Assembly (NCBI GenBank): GCA_003612625.1
Contig: RAZJ01000028.1
Coordinates: 1 to 37,534, forward strand
Direction of reading: 5' to 3'
DNA length: 37,534 nt
Origin: a bacterium 1XD42-1
GTDB lineage: Bacteria > Bacillota > Clostridia > Oscillospirales > Ruminococcaceae
Within the stretch, counting starts at the first letter, position 1, and the number at the start of each line of letters is the position of its first letter. A program made the position numbers and the translations under genes. Under the pieces are notes generated by a model. It had not been told where the DNA came from and made no database searches. It worked only from the letters and a program-made list of their open reading frames with translations. Of this stretch, positions 1-8,840 are shown piece after piece.

Positions 1-67
1 GGTCGTGCTTCCATTATAACACTTGAGGCTATGCCCTCTTTTTTGTCATTTTTCAGATTTGCTCATT

Positions 68-95
68 TATAGTACATAAGCTTTTTGGCAGATAA
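68..95 (+). promoter_or_regulatory. Possible sigma-D (flagellar/chemotaxis) promoter of the MCP pseudogene
   Basis: TATA at 68-71, a 15-base spacer and GGCAGATAA at 87-95 resemble the sigma-28/sigma-D pattern TAAA-N15-GCCGATAA, as expected for a chemoreceptor gene. Both boxes have mismatches, so this is a weak call based mainly on context. The start codon of the receptor is about 45 bases downstream. Confidence 0.25.
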
Positions 96-140
96 AACAA
101 TCTATTTTTTAAAAATTGTTTTTTCTGTGGGGGAAATTTT

Positions 141-1976
141 ATGAAATTTCTTGTAAACAAAAAACTTGCTACACGTATTGGAATTATCACGACAACAATT
201 ACTTTAATTGGGATGCTGCTGCTTTGGATCATTGTATCGACAAATGCCGCTTTCCCTAGTCAAAATTGATATTACCAACCAAATGATCGATGCTGTGGAA
301 GCCAGAGCTACCATTATCAATGGACATGTCACTTCTGCGGAAGAATATATGTCTGCTTTTGCTTTAAGCAGCGAGGTCCGTGAGCTTCTTTTAAATCCGG
401 AAGATCCTGTGTTGTTGAAAAAAGCTCAGAAATATACTGAAGATTTTGCTTCTGTCAAGGGCATTTTTGAGGGACTTTATATCGCTACCCCTGCCACCCA
501 TACTTTCCAAAATGCCATTGGAATGACGACACGGAAGGGAGAATCATTAAACACATTTCAAAATACAATTTTGTCCCAGCAAAAGCTGACAAATTTGGGA
601 ATTATGAAATCTCCTGGAACTGGAAGCATGATCCTTTCTATGTATTACCCCATTTTTGAAGGCCAAAAATGTATTGGCTTTGTGGGCGCTGGTGTTTATG
701 CCAGCCATTTAATGGATGCTCTGCTGAACTTAAATATTGAGGGTCTGCCTGACAGTGAATATGTCTTTTTAAATGCCGAAACTGGGTTTTTATCATCCGG
801 GACAGTGCCACAGAAGTTTATGGTGCTATGACAACAATACATATTGTAGTTGGCATATTATGTGCCGTAGTAGCGGCTGCCATTATCTTGATTACCCTGC
901 TGATTCTATATCGGGAGGGAAAAGAGCTAATGACTGTGGAACACGCTATCAGCCGTTTAGGGGATCTGAATCTTTCTGCTGACCGGGAGTTGGAAATTTT
1001 TTATAACAGGTCAGATGAAATCGGCATGATTGCACAAACCACGCACCGGGTTTGTGGGTGCCTTCGGAAAACGATTGATGATGTGGGACGGATTCTGGGA
1101 GAGATCGCAAATGGCAACCTTACGGTAGATGTTACAAAGAATGAGTCCTATTATATAGGGGACTTTCAAGTTCTCTCTAATAGCTTAAAATCGATCCATG
1201 CCAATCTTATGAATGTAATCCGTGACATTTCCCTTGTTGCAAATCAGGTTGATACAAGTGCGGATCGGGTATCTACTGGTGCCTTGGCACTGTCCCAGGG
1301 CACCATAGCCCAGGCAACCTCTATTGACGGACTCGTATCCCATGTAACAACAATCGCCTCGCAAATCGAAAACAGTACAGCCCGTTGCAGCAGCGCCAGC
1401 GAGATGGTAGATAAAGCCGCTGGCTACGCATCTGAAACGGATACTAAAATGAAACAGTTGATGACTGCTACAAAGAATATTGAGCAATCTTCCACTCAAA
1501 TTATCACTATCATTAAAACCATTGAAGATATTGCTTTTCAAACAAATATTCTGGCACTGAATGCTGCTGTCGAAGCTGCCCGCGCCGGTGCCGCAGGAAA
1601 AGGATTTTCTGTGGTAGCAGATGAGGTCCGGACGCTTGCAGGCAGATCTGCCGAAGCTGCCTAAAATACCAATCATTTAATTAACCGTTCTATTGAAGAT
1701 GTAAAAACCGGGACAGATTCTACTAATCTTGCCGTTTCTGCAATGCAGCTTATTAACGATTGTATTCAGGCGATCAAAACCCTTATGGATGAAATAACGG
1801 CTGCCAGTATCCAGCAATCCGAAATGATTGGATTGGTAAAAAACGGGATTCATGAAATTTCCGAAGTAGTCCAAACAAATTCAAATGCCGCAGAAAAAAG
1901 CGCTGTTGTTTCACAGGAATTGTCTAACCAGGCAAGAACTTTAAACAGTCTTATCAGCCGGTTTCATATTGTATAA
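141..1976 (+). pseudogene. Methyl-accepting chemotaxis protein, broken by two frame changes and a stop
   Basis: This was a transmembrane chemoreceptor that senses ligands outside the cell and signals through CheA/CheW. The start at 141 follows a GGGGGAA ribosome binding site and encodes a short N-terminus and first membrane helix. The frame is lost near 240-255. A second frame (to 831) carries a Cache-like sensor (ITNQMIDAVEARA onward). A third frame from about 828 carries TM2 ([20 protein letters not shown]), HAMP and the signalling domain with the hairpin-tip motif [19 protein letters not shown]. At 1662-1664 an in-frame TAA follows RSAEAA, where the family normally has AAKNT, so a single A-to-T change in AAA explains it. 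The same frame then continues to 1976, ending NSLISRFHIV. The sensor is also shorter than usual between 800 and 830, so sequence was probably lost there. Three lesions make a working receptor very unlikely. Confidence 0.9.
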
Positions 1977-2052
1977 ATATACGCATAATTTCCAAATACT
2001 GTTAGAATTATTTTAAATCTAACTTTTCCAGAGTTAATTTGCAGAAATGGGG

Positions 2053-2081
2053 TTGCCAACTGCTTTCTTTTGCGGTAAAAT
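2053..2081 (+). promoter_or_regulatory. Sigma-A-type promoter of ireB
   Basis: TTGCCA at 2053-2058, a 17-base spacer and TAAAAT at 2076-2081 give a near-consensus promoter about 80 bases before the ireB start. The leader holds a small hairpin (CCCCG at 2121-2125 with CGGGG at 2135-2139) just before the ribosome binding site GAGGTGATGT. Confidence 0.6.
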
Positions 2082-2160
2082 AAAGAAGGTAATTTTAATC
2101 TTCCGATACTTGTCAAATTTCCCCGAATTTTTAACGGGGCCTTGAAAATGAGGTGATGTA

Positions 2161-2406
2161 ATGCACGAACCAACGATTTCCTTCTCCATCCATGAGGACA
2201 AAGAAGAACAGATGAAAGAGATTTTAACTGCCGTATATGACGCTTTGCGTCAGAAAGGGTATAATCCTATCAATCAAATCGTGGGTTACATTCTTTCAGA
2301 GGACCCCACATATATCACAACCCATAACAATGCCCGCAGTTTAATCCGTAAAATTGACCGTGATGAATTATTACAAATGCTGGTAAAAAGTTATCTCAAT
2401 GATTAA
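2161..2406 (+). CDS. ireB: IreB family regulatory protein (UPF0297)
   Basis: This 81-residue cytoplasmic protein matches the IreB/UPF0297 family. The recognisable core is [20 protein letters not shown] followed by [24 protein letters not shown], and the length is typical. In Enterococcus, IreB is a small phosphoprotein substrate of the Ser/Thr kinase IreK and influences cephalosporin resistance; that role is known for the family and not shown here. The start is supported by GAGGTGATGT directly upstream and a good promoter at 2053-2081. In many Firmicutes the gene sits beside ruvX (yqgF) and a DUF1292 gene; here neither neighbour is present and an SDR gene follows across a terminator. Confidence 0.92.
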   Translation: MHEPTISFSIHEDKEEQMKEILTAVYDALRQKGYNPINQIVGYILSEDPTYITTHNNARSLIRKIDRDELLQMLVKSYLND

Positions 2407-2422
2407 GTAAAAAAATAAAAAG

Positions 2423-2458
2423 AGGAACGCTGTGGAAAAATCAGGCGTTCCTTTTTTT
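2423..2458 (+). terminator. Intrinsic terminator after ireB
   Basis: AGGAACGC at 2423-2430 pairs with GCGTTCCT at 2444-2451 and is followed by a run of seven T residues. The spacing to the next gene (start 2484) leaves no room for a normal promoter after the terminator, so the SDR gene probably depends on read-through. Confidence 0.85.
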
Positions 2459-2483
2459 AAAAAGGAAGGGTAAAAATCCGATC

Positions 2484-3212
2484 ATGAATACTGTTTTGAT
2501 TACTGGCGCTTCCCAGGGAATCGGCAAAGAAACTGCCCGTCTTTTTGCCAATCGGGGCTGGAATGTTGCTGTCCATTATTACCGCCATGAAGCAGAAGCC
2601 AAAGCTCTTGCGGAAGAATTAGGCCATATTACATGGGCGGTTCCTTTTTGTGCAGATATAGCAGATTCAAAACAGGTAAATCATATGGCAGAAAAAGTAA
2701 ACCAGGTTTTTGGAAAAATAGATGCTTTGGTGAATAATGCAGGTATAGCCGGACAAAAATTATTTCAGGATTTAACCGATCAGGATTGGCGGGAAATGTT
2801 TGCTGTAAATACAGACGGTGTATTTTATACCTGCCGGGCTGTATTGCCTCAGATGCTTTCCCGCCACCAAGGAACGATTGTTAATATTTCTTCTATTTGG
2901 GGGATTTCCGGCGCTTCCTGTGAAGTCCATTATTCTGCTGCAAAGGCTGCCGTGATTGGAATGACCAAAGCACTGGCACAAGAAGCCGGCCCTTCTGGTA
3001 TCCGTGTTAATTGTGTTGCTCCCGGGGTAATTGATACCAGGATGAATGCTTGCCACAGCAGCGAAATTATGAAAGCTTTGGCACAAGATACCCCTTTGGG
3101 CCGCATCGGAAAACCCCAGGAGGTTGCTGCTTTAATTTACTATCTTTGTTCGGAAGAAGCTTCCTTTTTAACCGGGCAGGTCATTTGTCCAGATGGCGGC
3201 TTTTCTTTGTAA
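2484..3212 (+). CDS. SDR family oxidoreductase, FabG/YmfI-like
   Basis: A 242-residue classical short-chain dehydrogenase/reductase. TGASQGIG (7-14) is the cofactor loop, NNAG is at 84-87, and the catalytic Ser137, Tyr150 and Lys154 have the right spacing. The stretch ISSIWGISGASCEVHYS is closer to my recollection of the YmfI group (reductase linked to EF-P 5-aminopentanol modification) than to FabG of fatty acid synthesis; this is from memory and unverified. There are no fatty acid synthesis genes nearby, which also argues against housekeeping FabG. The ATG follows AAGGAAGGG. The likely cofactor is NADP(H), but no residue was identified that decides it. The call is certain to superfamily and tentative to subgroup. 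Confidence 0.85.
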   Translation: MNTVLITGASQGIGKETARLFANRGWNVAVHYYRHEAEAKALAEELGHITWAVPFCADIADSKQVNHMAEKVNQVFGKIDALVNNAGIAGQKLFQDLTDQDWREMFAVNTDGVFYTCRAVLPQMLSRHQGTIVNISSIWGISGASCEVHYSAAKAAVIGMTKALAQEAGPSGIRVNCVAPGVIDTRMNACHSSEIMKALAQDTPLGRIGKPQEVAALIYYLCSEEASFLTGQVICPDGGFSL

Positions 3213-3342
3213 TCCTCCCTTTTTATTCCTTATTTTTGATAAAAATATAATTTCCACAATCCCTATTTTTGTTCACATTTTCTTTGTAGAATATTATTTT
3301 TTTTTGCATATCTGCGTCACAATTTTCCTGTATGATAATAAC

Positions 3343-3496
3343 ACAATCTTAAATACGCCGGACGCAGGTGGACGGAATACCGGCTTGCGTACCAGGCGGA
3401 ACTAACAACTCCCCTCCGGGGTTTGAATATATATTATTTTCTTCATTCTACCTTCCTTTCGCAAAAAAGAGTATGGTTCTGGCCATACTCTTTTTT
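3343..3496 (+). ncRNA. Candidate structured small RNA, class not recognised
   Basis: A 307-base gap between convergent genes holds a GC-rich island in an AT-rich background. CGCC-GG (3356-3361) pairs with CC-a-GGCG (3392-3398), ACGCAGG (3362-3368) with CTTGCGT (3384-3390), and CGG with CCG around the loop AATA. This makes one extended stem of about 43 bases. A short CCCC-TCC-GGGG hairpin lies at 3411-3421 and an intrinsic terminator at 3463-3496. A TATGAT box at 3331-3336 could start a transcript near 3343, but the -35 region is poor. I do not recognise it as 6S, SRP or a known riboswitch. It could instead be a 3' UTR structure of the SDR transcript. Confidence 0.4.
3463..3496. terminator. 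Bidirectional intrinsic terminator
   Basis: AAAAAAGAGTATGG (3463-3476) pairs perfectly with CCATACTCTTTTTT (3483-3496) around a six-base loop. It has a T run on both strands, so it can end plus-strand transcripts from the left and the minus-strand symporter transcript, whose stop codon is at 3520. Confidence 0.9.
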
Positions 3497-3519
3497 GTGT
3501 TGTTTCTGCATATTTGTGA

Positions 3520-4869
3520 TTAAGCATTATATTTTTCTAAATCAAGAACTTTTTCTTTGAAACATACAATCACATCCGTAGCAGCATCACCAATTACATT
3601 TAAAGTGATAACTGCCATGCCTGGCAAATAATTCATTGCCAACACCAGCGAATAACCAATCAGGCAAAGCTCTGTATGAAATCCAAGGCCCATCATAACA
3701 ACATATACCATTGTTGTACCTGCTACTGGAATGGCAGGCGTGCCGACAGCCGTACAAATAGAAAGAAAAGCTGCCATCATCAGGGTAGCCGGCGTGACAT
3801 CAATGCCAGCAGCAGTTCCAATAAAAGTAATGGCACACATATGCATTGCTGTTGTCCCATTCATATTGATTGTCATGCCAGTAGGCAGGACAAAGGAAGA
3901 AATTTCTTCTGAACAGCCCAGCTCATCAATACAAGTCCTGGTATTTAAAGGCAATGTGGCGGCAGAAGAATTACAGGCTGCTGCAAAAATCCCTACCTTT
4001 GCCACTTTTTTCATGAACTTAACCGGATTCAATCCCGTTGTTAAGAAAATCCCAATGGGATAGATGGTACACACCAGAATTAAAGATACTAGAATTGTTG
4101 TAACAATCCATGTGGCAGTAGGAAGAATATATTCAATCCCATATACTGCCAATGCGCGGGTAATCATACAGAAGATCCCAACAGCGGCACATTTATTGAT
4201 CAGCCAGTTTAAAAAGAATTGTACCACTTCGTTCAGATCTTCCACAACTTTTTTCAGATTCCGTGTTTTTTCTGGGATTGCTGTCATGACAAGCCCCATA
4301 ACAACTGCGATTACCACAACTGAAAGGATGGTATTGTTAGAGGACATGGCATGGATCCAGTTGGAAGGAACAGCATTTACCACTGTTACCAAGGGATTAT
4401 AGCCTGACATGGTTACTAATTCGTTTACTTCTTCGCCAGGAAGTTTCACATTAAAAGCACCTGACATTTTTACGCCATAAGCCATTACACAGGCCAGCCC
4501 CGCGGCAACTACATAAAAACAAAGATAAGTAATCAATGTACGCACTGCAATTTTGCCAAGCCTTTGGGGATCCGCGAGAGAACAAAGAGCCAAACTTAAA
4601 GAAGTAAAAACCAAAGGGACAATCATCATTTGCAATGCGCGCATGAATAATTGGCCTATAATATAGAAAAGGCCAATACCTTGTAAACTTTCCGTAGCTG
4701 TAATATCCTGAAATAACAGTGCATTTACAATATCCCATACTTTTTCTGCGCCAGTTCCCGTGATGGCCTGCTTGATGAGCAAACAGGCAATTCCCACAGC
4801 GAAACCTGCCGCCACAGCAATCAGCATATTTCTTACAAGAGATGATTTTTTTTGTTTTGAAGCCTCCAT
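3520..4869 (-). CDS. Dicarboxylate/amino acid:cation symporter (DAACS family)
   Basis: A 449-residue membrane transporter of the glutamate/dicarboxylate family (GltP/DctA/SstT relatives) that takes up C4-dicarboxylates or amino acids with Na+ or H+. It shows many hydrophobic helices, the serine-rich HP1 tip AACNSSAATLPLNT, the TM7 motif as TINMNGTTAM and an HP2-like loop AVGTPAIPVAGT. The family TM7 motif is NMDGT; here Asp is replaced by Asn, a residue that helps form a cation site in GltPh, so ion coupling may differ. AGGAAG precedes the ATG. The gene is downstream of the DeoR-type regulator (59-base gap), so it may be co-transcribed with it; the link to the sugar cluster is inferred from position. 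It ends at the shared terminator. Confidence 0.9.
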   Translation of the reverse strand: MEASKQKKSSLVRNMLIAVAAGFAVGIACLLIKQAITGTGAEKVWDIVNALLFQDITATESLQGIGLFYIIGQLFMRALQMMIVPLVFTSLSLALCSLADPQRLGKIAVRTLITYLCFYVVAAGLACVMAYGVKMSGAFNVKLPGEEVNELVTMSGYNPLVTVVNAVPSNWIHAMSSNNTILSVVVIAVVMGLVMTAIPEKTRNLKKVVEDLNEVVQFFLNWLINKCAAVGIFCMITRALAVYGIEYILPTATWIVTTILVSLILVCTIYPIGIFLTTGLNPVKFMKKVAKVGIFAAACNSSAATLPLNTRTCIDELGCSEEISSFVLPTGMTINMNGTTAMHMCAITFIGTAAGIDVTPATLMMAAFLSICTAVGTPAIPVAGTTMVYVVMMGLGFHTELCLIGYSLVLAMNYLPGMAVITLNVIGDAATDVIVCFKEKVLDLEKYNA

Positions 4870-4928
4870 AATAAACTTCCTTTTTTCACCTTAAGAGGTT
4901 TAATATGTGCACTCCATATTAAATTATT

Positions 4929-5687
4929 TTAGTAAATCAGTTTGATCTCATGTTCCAAACAGTATTGAATCCAGGCATCCTCCGGCTTCCGATCCGTTAC
5001 CAGGCAATGGATCTGTTCCATAGACATTAACCTTACAAAAGCTGACCGGTCAAATTTATCATGATCTGCTAACAGGACAACTTCCTGGGCATGTTCGATC
5101 ATAATTTTTTTCAATTCCGCCTCGCTTTCATTGGAGTCCTGAACGCCGCGAACCCGATCCAATGCTTTACAGCTAATCAGGGCTACATCTACATTGTACT
5201 TCCGGATACATTCTTTTGCGACGCTGCCTTGGAGCGCTAAATATTTCCGGTTAAACTGCCCTCCAGTAGAAATCAAATTCAGGTTTTTCTGAGCCAGTTC
5301 CAAAAAAATTTCTGTCGAATTGGAAACTACTGTAAAATCAAAATCTTCTGGCAAAGCTTTTAATGCTTCGGCTACGGTTGTGCTGGAATCCGCGAAAATT
5401 GTATTTTTGCCCTTCAGCAATTCTATCGCATGCTGTGCGATAATACGCTTTTCTCCAAGATTAACCGTTCTCCTCTGCACAAAATGAACCCCTTTATATT
5501 GGGAGCCTTGGTTTAAGATTGCCCCGCCATGTACCCGCGTAAGCACACCTTCTTCTTCCAGCTTATTTAAGTCTTTCCGGATCGTTTCTTCTGTAACATT
5601 GCACAGCTCACTTAGCTCTGAAATTGTTGCCCTACTGTTTTTATAAATGAGATTTTGAATCATGGCAAGCCTTTCCTTCGCCGTCAT
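4929..5687 (-). CDS. DeoR/GlpR family transcriptional regulator
   Basis: A repressor of the DeoR type, which usually controls sugar catabolism and responds to a sugar phosphate. The N-terminal helix-turn-helix is clear (TISELSELCNVTEETIRKDLNKLEEEG, then VHGGAI), followed by a DeoRC sensor domain of the phosphosugar-isomerase fold (FADSSTTVAEALKALP, STGGQ). The ATG at 5687 is chosen because GAGGAGGAAT lies just upstream; an in-frame TTG at 5702 would bury that site. The protein is then 252 residues, normal for the family. It follows the aldo/keto reductase gene after a 260-base gap with its own repeats, so it probably has a separate promoter and is the likely regulator of the sugar operon upstream. 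Confidence 0.9.
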   Translation of the reverse strand: MTAKERLAMIQNLIYKNSRATISELSELCNVTEETIRKDLNKLEEEGVLTRVHGGAILNQGSQYKGVHFVQRRTVNLGEKRIIAQHAIELLKGKNTIFADSSTTVAEALKALPEDFDFTVVSNSTEIFLELAQKNLNLISTGGQFNRKYLALQGSVAKECIRKYNVDVALISCKALDRVRGVQDSNESEAELKKIMIEHAQEVVLLADHDKFDRSAFVRLMSMEQIHCLVTDRKPEDAWIQYCLEHEIKLIY

Positions 5688-5947
5688 GTTATTCCTCCTC
5701 AAGTTCCTTCCTTCATACCTTTATGGTATCAGAAAACCGGTATTATGACCAGCAGGGCCAGACGTCTTTTTTCAGGAAACGTCTGACGCCTCCCGGCCAT
5801 CAATTACCTTGAGGTTTATTATATCACAACGAAGCTATTCTGTCGCTATTACGATTCAATACTATTTTTACTTTTTTATTTCAATATAGTATCTGCACGG
5901 GTTTCTGGTATCAAAGGGAGAATTGGCGCGGTCTGCAAAAGATTTTT
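5688..5947 (-). promoter_or_regulatory. Intergenic control region of the DeoR-type gene, with repeats
   Basis: This 260-base gap has no gene. It contains ATACC-N5-GGTAT (5715-5729), close to the ribosome binding site; the octamer TGGTATCA twice (5724-5731 and 5906-5913); ATACTAT/ATAGTAT as a spaced inverted repeat (5859-5865 and 5886-5892); and a hairpin around CAGACG/CGTCTG (about 5760-5792) lacking a T run. DeoR-type repressors often bind repeated octamers, so autoregulation is plausible. A minus-strand TTGAAA with a weak -10 box sits near 5884-5857. No element is certain. Confidence 0.35.
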
Positions 5948-6937
5948 TTAACCAAGCGCCTCAGCCATACTGCGCATCATTGCTACATCATCCGGTTCCA
6001 GATTCAGTTCCGCAGATTTTACATTTTCTTTAATTTGTTCCACCGTAGTAGAACCGCTTAACAGATTCAGGAAATCCCCCTGGGCTAAAATCCAGCCAAG
6101 AGCTAAATTGGCAATGGTACAGTGATATTTTTCACAAAGAGGTTTCCATTTCTCCATCATATCCATAGCGGCCTGCATATTTTCAGGCTGGAACCATTTT
6201 TTTGGGATTTGTGCTCCAACCGGTTTATAATCCCTGGGAAGAGTCCCGGACAGAAGCCCCATTTCCAATGGAGAATAGGCTTGTATAGTAATCCCGTTTT
6301 CACGGCAGCATGGAATAATTTCTTTTTCAATGTCCCGATCTAAAATTGAGTATTTCGCCTGGACAATGTCAAGCTGTCCCCATTTCAAATATTCCTGAAT
6401 ATGGTGAATATCCACATTGGCCGCACCAATGGCCCGGATTTTTCCCTGTGCTTTCAGGTCATTTAAAACTTCCATGGTTTTCTGGATGGGTACATAATAT
6501 TCACTGCCTTCCACAGACTGCCAGTGGGTCATGTAAACATCAATATAATCTGTCCCTAACCGTTCCAAAGAGCCTTCAATTTCCTTTTTTACAGAAGCGC
6601 TGTTCAAATTTTTGTATAACTGAATCCCGTTTACTTTATTGAACAGATCGCCTTTCATCTCCTGATCCCAGGTAACACCGCATTTTGTGATAATCACAAC
6701 GTCTTCCCGGTTCATGCCTTCCAGGGCTTTCCCCAGAATCTTTTCACTGTTTCCGAAATTATACCCCGGTGCGGTATCAATTAAATTGACCCCTGCTTTT
6801 GGAGCTTCCCGGATGGTATCTACAACCACCTGTAAATCATGATCCCCGCCCCAAGCGGAACCGCCGCCAATGGACCAGGTACCAAGCCCTATTCTTGAAA
6901 TATCGACTCCTGTTTTTCCAAGCTTCATTGTTTTCAT
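5948..6937 (-). CDS. Aldo/keto reductase
   Basis: An NADPH-type oxidoreductase with a TIM-barrel fold that reduces aldehydes or ketones of sugars. Family signs are the N-terminal GLGTWSIGG, NLIDTAPGYNFGNSEKILG (catalytic Asp and Tyr), the Lys in VVIITKCG and the His in YMTHWQ. The C-terminal GSTTVEQIKENV resembles the cofactor-phosphate loop. The ATG at 6937 is preferred because GGAAAGGA lies upstream; an in-frame TTG at 6958 would overlap that site. The product is about 329 residues, normal for the family. It is the last gene of the catabolic run and probably reduces or disposes of an aldehyde from the aldolase step; that role is inferred. Confidence 0.88.
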   Translation of the reverse strand: MKTMKLGKTGVDISRIGLGTWSIGGGSAWGGDHDLQVVVDTIREAPKAGVNLIDTAPGYNFGNSEKILGKALEGMNREDVVIITKCGVTWDQEMKGDLFNKVNGIQLYKNLNSASVKKEIEGSLERLGTDYIDVYMTHWQSVEGSEYYVPIQKTMEVLNDLKAQGKIRAIGAANVDIHHIQEYLKWGQLDIVQAKYSILDRDIEKEIIPCCRENGITIQAYSPLEMGLLSGTLPRDYKPVGAQIPKKWFQPENMQAAMDMMEKWKPLCEKYHCTIANLALGWILAQGDFLNLLSGSTTVEQIKENVKSAELNLEPDDVAMMRSMAEALG

Positions 6938-7009
6938 GATACTGATTATCCTTTCCAAATCACGCTCTAATCTTTTCCCATTCCCATTTCTTAAAAAAAT
7001 CGAAAGCTG

Positions 7010-7969
7010 TTATTGATAATCTGCCTGATATTTGGCCAGCATTTTTTCTACGATTTCTTTGTTCTGCACGCCGGCTGTGGCGCCTCCATACTGGACAGAA
7101 ACTGCCGCCGTACAGTTGGCATAAATCCCGCATTCCCGGATATTCTTTCCTTGCAGCAGGCCCGCTATGAAACCGGAAGCAAAGTTGTCCCCTGCTCCAA
7201 TGGTGTCAATGGCTGTGATCCCTTTGCAGGCTGGAACAATCATAGCGCCCTCCTGATTGCGGATATAACAGCCCCGTTTCCCGATTTTCATAACCACATT
7301 TTTTACACCGCAGCCAAATAAAACATCTGCTACTTTGCTTTCTTCGGTTTCCCCAGTCAATAGACAGGCTTCGTCAAAATTGGGGAAAAAGTAATCTACA
7401 TAGCTGAGGGCTTCCCGAATGTCTTCTAATGTTTCCTTTAACCGGGGCATAATCATATCTGCTGTAATCAACATGCCTTCTGCTTTTGCTTCCCGGAAAA
7501 TTTTTACCAGGACTTTCCCGTCAAGCAATGGGCAATTAAAAATACTTGCCAAAGAAAGAATTTTAGCCTGTTTCATTTTGTCAAAATTGATATGGCTGAT
7601 ATTTTCTTTCCATAAGCTGCCGTTCCGGTTGGTTACAAAAGTCCTTTCCCCATCCGCGGTAACGAGACCCACATTGATTGATGTATCAATGGCAGGATCA
7701 ATTTTGATGCCTTCCACATCAATATGATCTTTTTCACAGGAACGGAGGATAAATTGGCCTGCCGCATCATCGCCGATGCAGGCAATAATGCCTGTTTTAA
7801 ATCCCAAACGGCTGATAATGGTAGCCTCATTCATGGCGTCCCCGCCTACTGCCATAGCAATTCTGTCCACCGGATAGGATTCAATGTTAAAGATATCCCG
7901 GGATACTGGCCGCAGCGGAATGTCTACCACCGCTGCGCCAAGGCAGATCACGTCTAGCTTTTTTTCCAC
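7010..7969 (-). CDS. PfkB/ribokinase family carbohydrate kinase
   Basis: A 319-residue cytosolic sugar kinase that transfers phosphate from ATP to a sugar or sugar phosphate hydroxyl. It has the N-terminal substrate-side glycine motif VGGDAMNEA (41-49) and the C-terminal signature DTIGAGDNFASGF (255-267), with Asp261 as catalytic base in the anion hole. The start is GTG at 7969, directly abutting the aldolase stop (TAA at 7970-7972), with AGGAAGG inside the aldolase gene as ribosome binding site. This tight coupling suggests kinase and aldolase act in sequence, the kinase making the phosphorylated ketose that the aldolase splits. The substrate cannot be read from the sequence. Confidence 0.9.
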   Translation of the reverse strand: MEKKLDVICLGAAVVDIPLRPVSRDIFNIESYPVDRIAMAVGGDAMNEATIISRLGFKTGIIACIGDDAAGQFILRSCEKDHIDVEGIKIDPAIDTSINVGLVTADGERTFVTNRNGSLWKENISHINFDKMKQAKILSLASIFNCPLLDGKVLVKIFREAKAEGMLITADMIMPRLKETLEDIREALSYVDYFFPNFDEACLLTGETEESKVADVLFGCGVKNVVMKIGKRGCYIRNQEGAMIVPACKGITAIDTIGAGDNFASGFIAGLLQGKNIRECGIYANCTAAVSVQYGGATAGVQNKEIVEKMLAKYQADYQ

Positions 7970-8809
7970 TTATTGATCAGCCCTTCCTGCATCGCCAAAC
8001 AATTTGATCTTATACATGGCCCGTTCTTTAATAGCTTTCCTGACTTCACGCTGGACCGCTAAGAAAGGTTCCCCTTTATGGGCGTTAATAGCTTCCATTG
8101 CCGCCTGGCACAGCTCTGTGTGGATATTGATTTTCGCAATGCCAAGAGAAATGGCTTTTTTAATATCTTCGTCGCCAATACCGGAAGCTCCATGAAGGAC
8201 TAAGGGTACATCTACTTCTTTGTATACTTTTTCCAGCACATCAAAAGCCAGTTTTGGTTCGGAAGTATATACACCATGGACATTGCCAATAGCAACTGCC
8301 AAAGAATCGCATCCGGTCCGTTCGACAAATTCTTTTGCTTTGGTGGGATCGGTATACTGGTAATCAGACAAGGCTTCCTCATAAACGGTTTCATTTCCTA
8401 CATGACCCAGTTCTGCTTCCACTGGAATATTTAATGGATGGAAATAATCTACACAACGTTTGATTTCTGCTACGTTTTCTTCATAAGGCAATGCAGAAGC
8501 ATCCCGCATAACGGAATTCATGCAATGGTTGACAGCATTTTGCAGGATGGTCATATTGCGGCCATGATCCCAATGTTCAATAACTGGCACAGAAGCTTTC
8601 TTTGCCATAGAATCCATCATATAGCAGAAATCTTCAAAGGAGGTGTTCCCTACAAAACCAGTGCCAAAGGAAATAATAATGGGAGCCCGCAATTCCTCGG
8701 CAGCGTCAATAACGCCCATCAGCATTTCAGCATTCCATACATTAAAATGAGGAATGGCATAATGGCCGGCAGAAGCTTTTCTTTCCCAAAATCTCATATC
8801 AGACAACAT
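7970..8809 (-). CDS. Class II fructose-bisphosphate/ketose-bisphosphate aldolase
   Basis: A 279-residue zinc-dependent aldolase of the FbaA/GatY/KbaY group, splitting a ketose (bis)phosphate into dihydroxyacetone phosphate and an aldehyde. The motif EHWDHG (78-83) provides the catalytic Asp81 and zinc ligand His82; His178 (NVHGVY) and His206 (VLHGASG) are the other expected zinc ligands, and GIAKINIHTEL is the phosphate loop. The usual GELGxxGG stretch is here AELGHVGNE, so the substrate end of the site differs from glycolytic enzymes. It sits between a polyol dehydrogenase and a PfkB kinase, which favours a tagatose- or other rare-ketose-phosphate substrate over glycolysis. Confidence 0.9.
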   Translation of the reverse strand: MLSDMRFWERKASAGHYAIPHFNVWNAEMLMGVIDAAEELRAPIIISFGTGFVGNTSFEDFCYMMDSMAKKASVPVIEHWDHGRNMTILQNAVNHCMNSVMRDASALPYEENVAEIKRCVDYFHPLNIPVEAELGHVGNETVYEEALSDYQYTDPTKAKEFVERTGCDSLAVAIGNVHGVYTSEPKLAFDVLEKVYKEVDVPLVLHGASGIGDEDIKKAISLGIAKINIHTELCQAAMEAINAHKGEPFLAVQREVRKAIKERAMYKIKLFGDAGRADQ

Positions 8810-8840
8810 AACAATTTCTTCCCTTCAAATAAAGTTTCTA

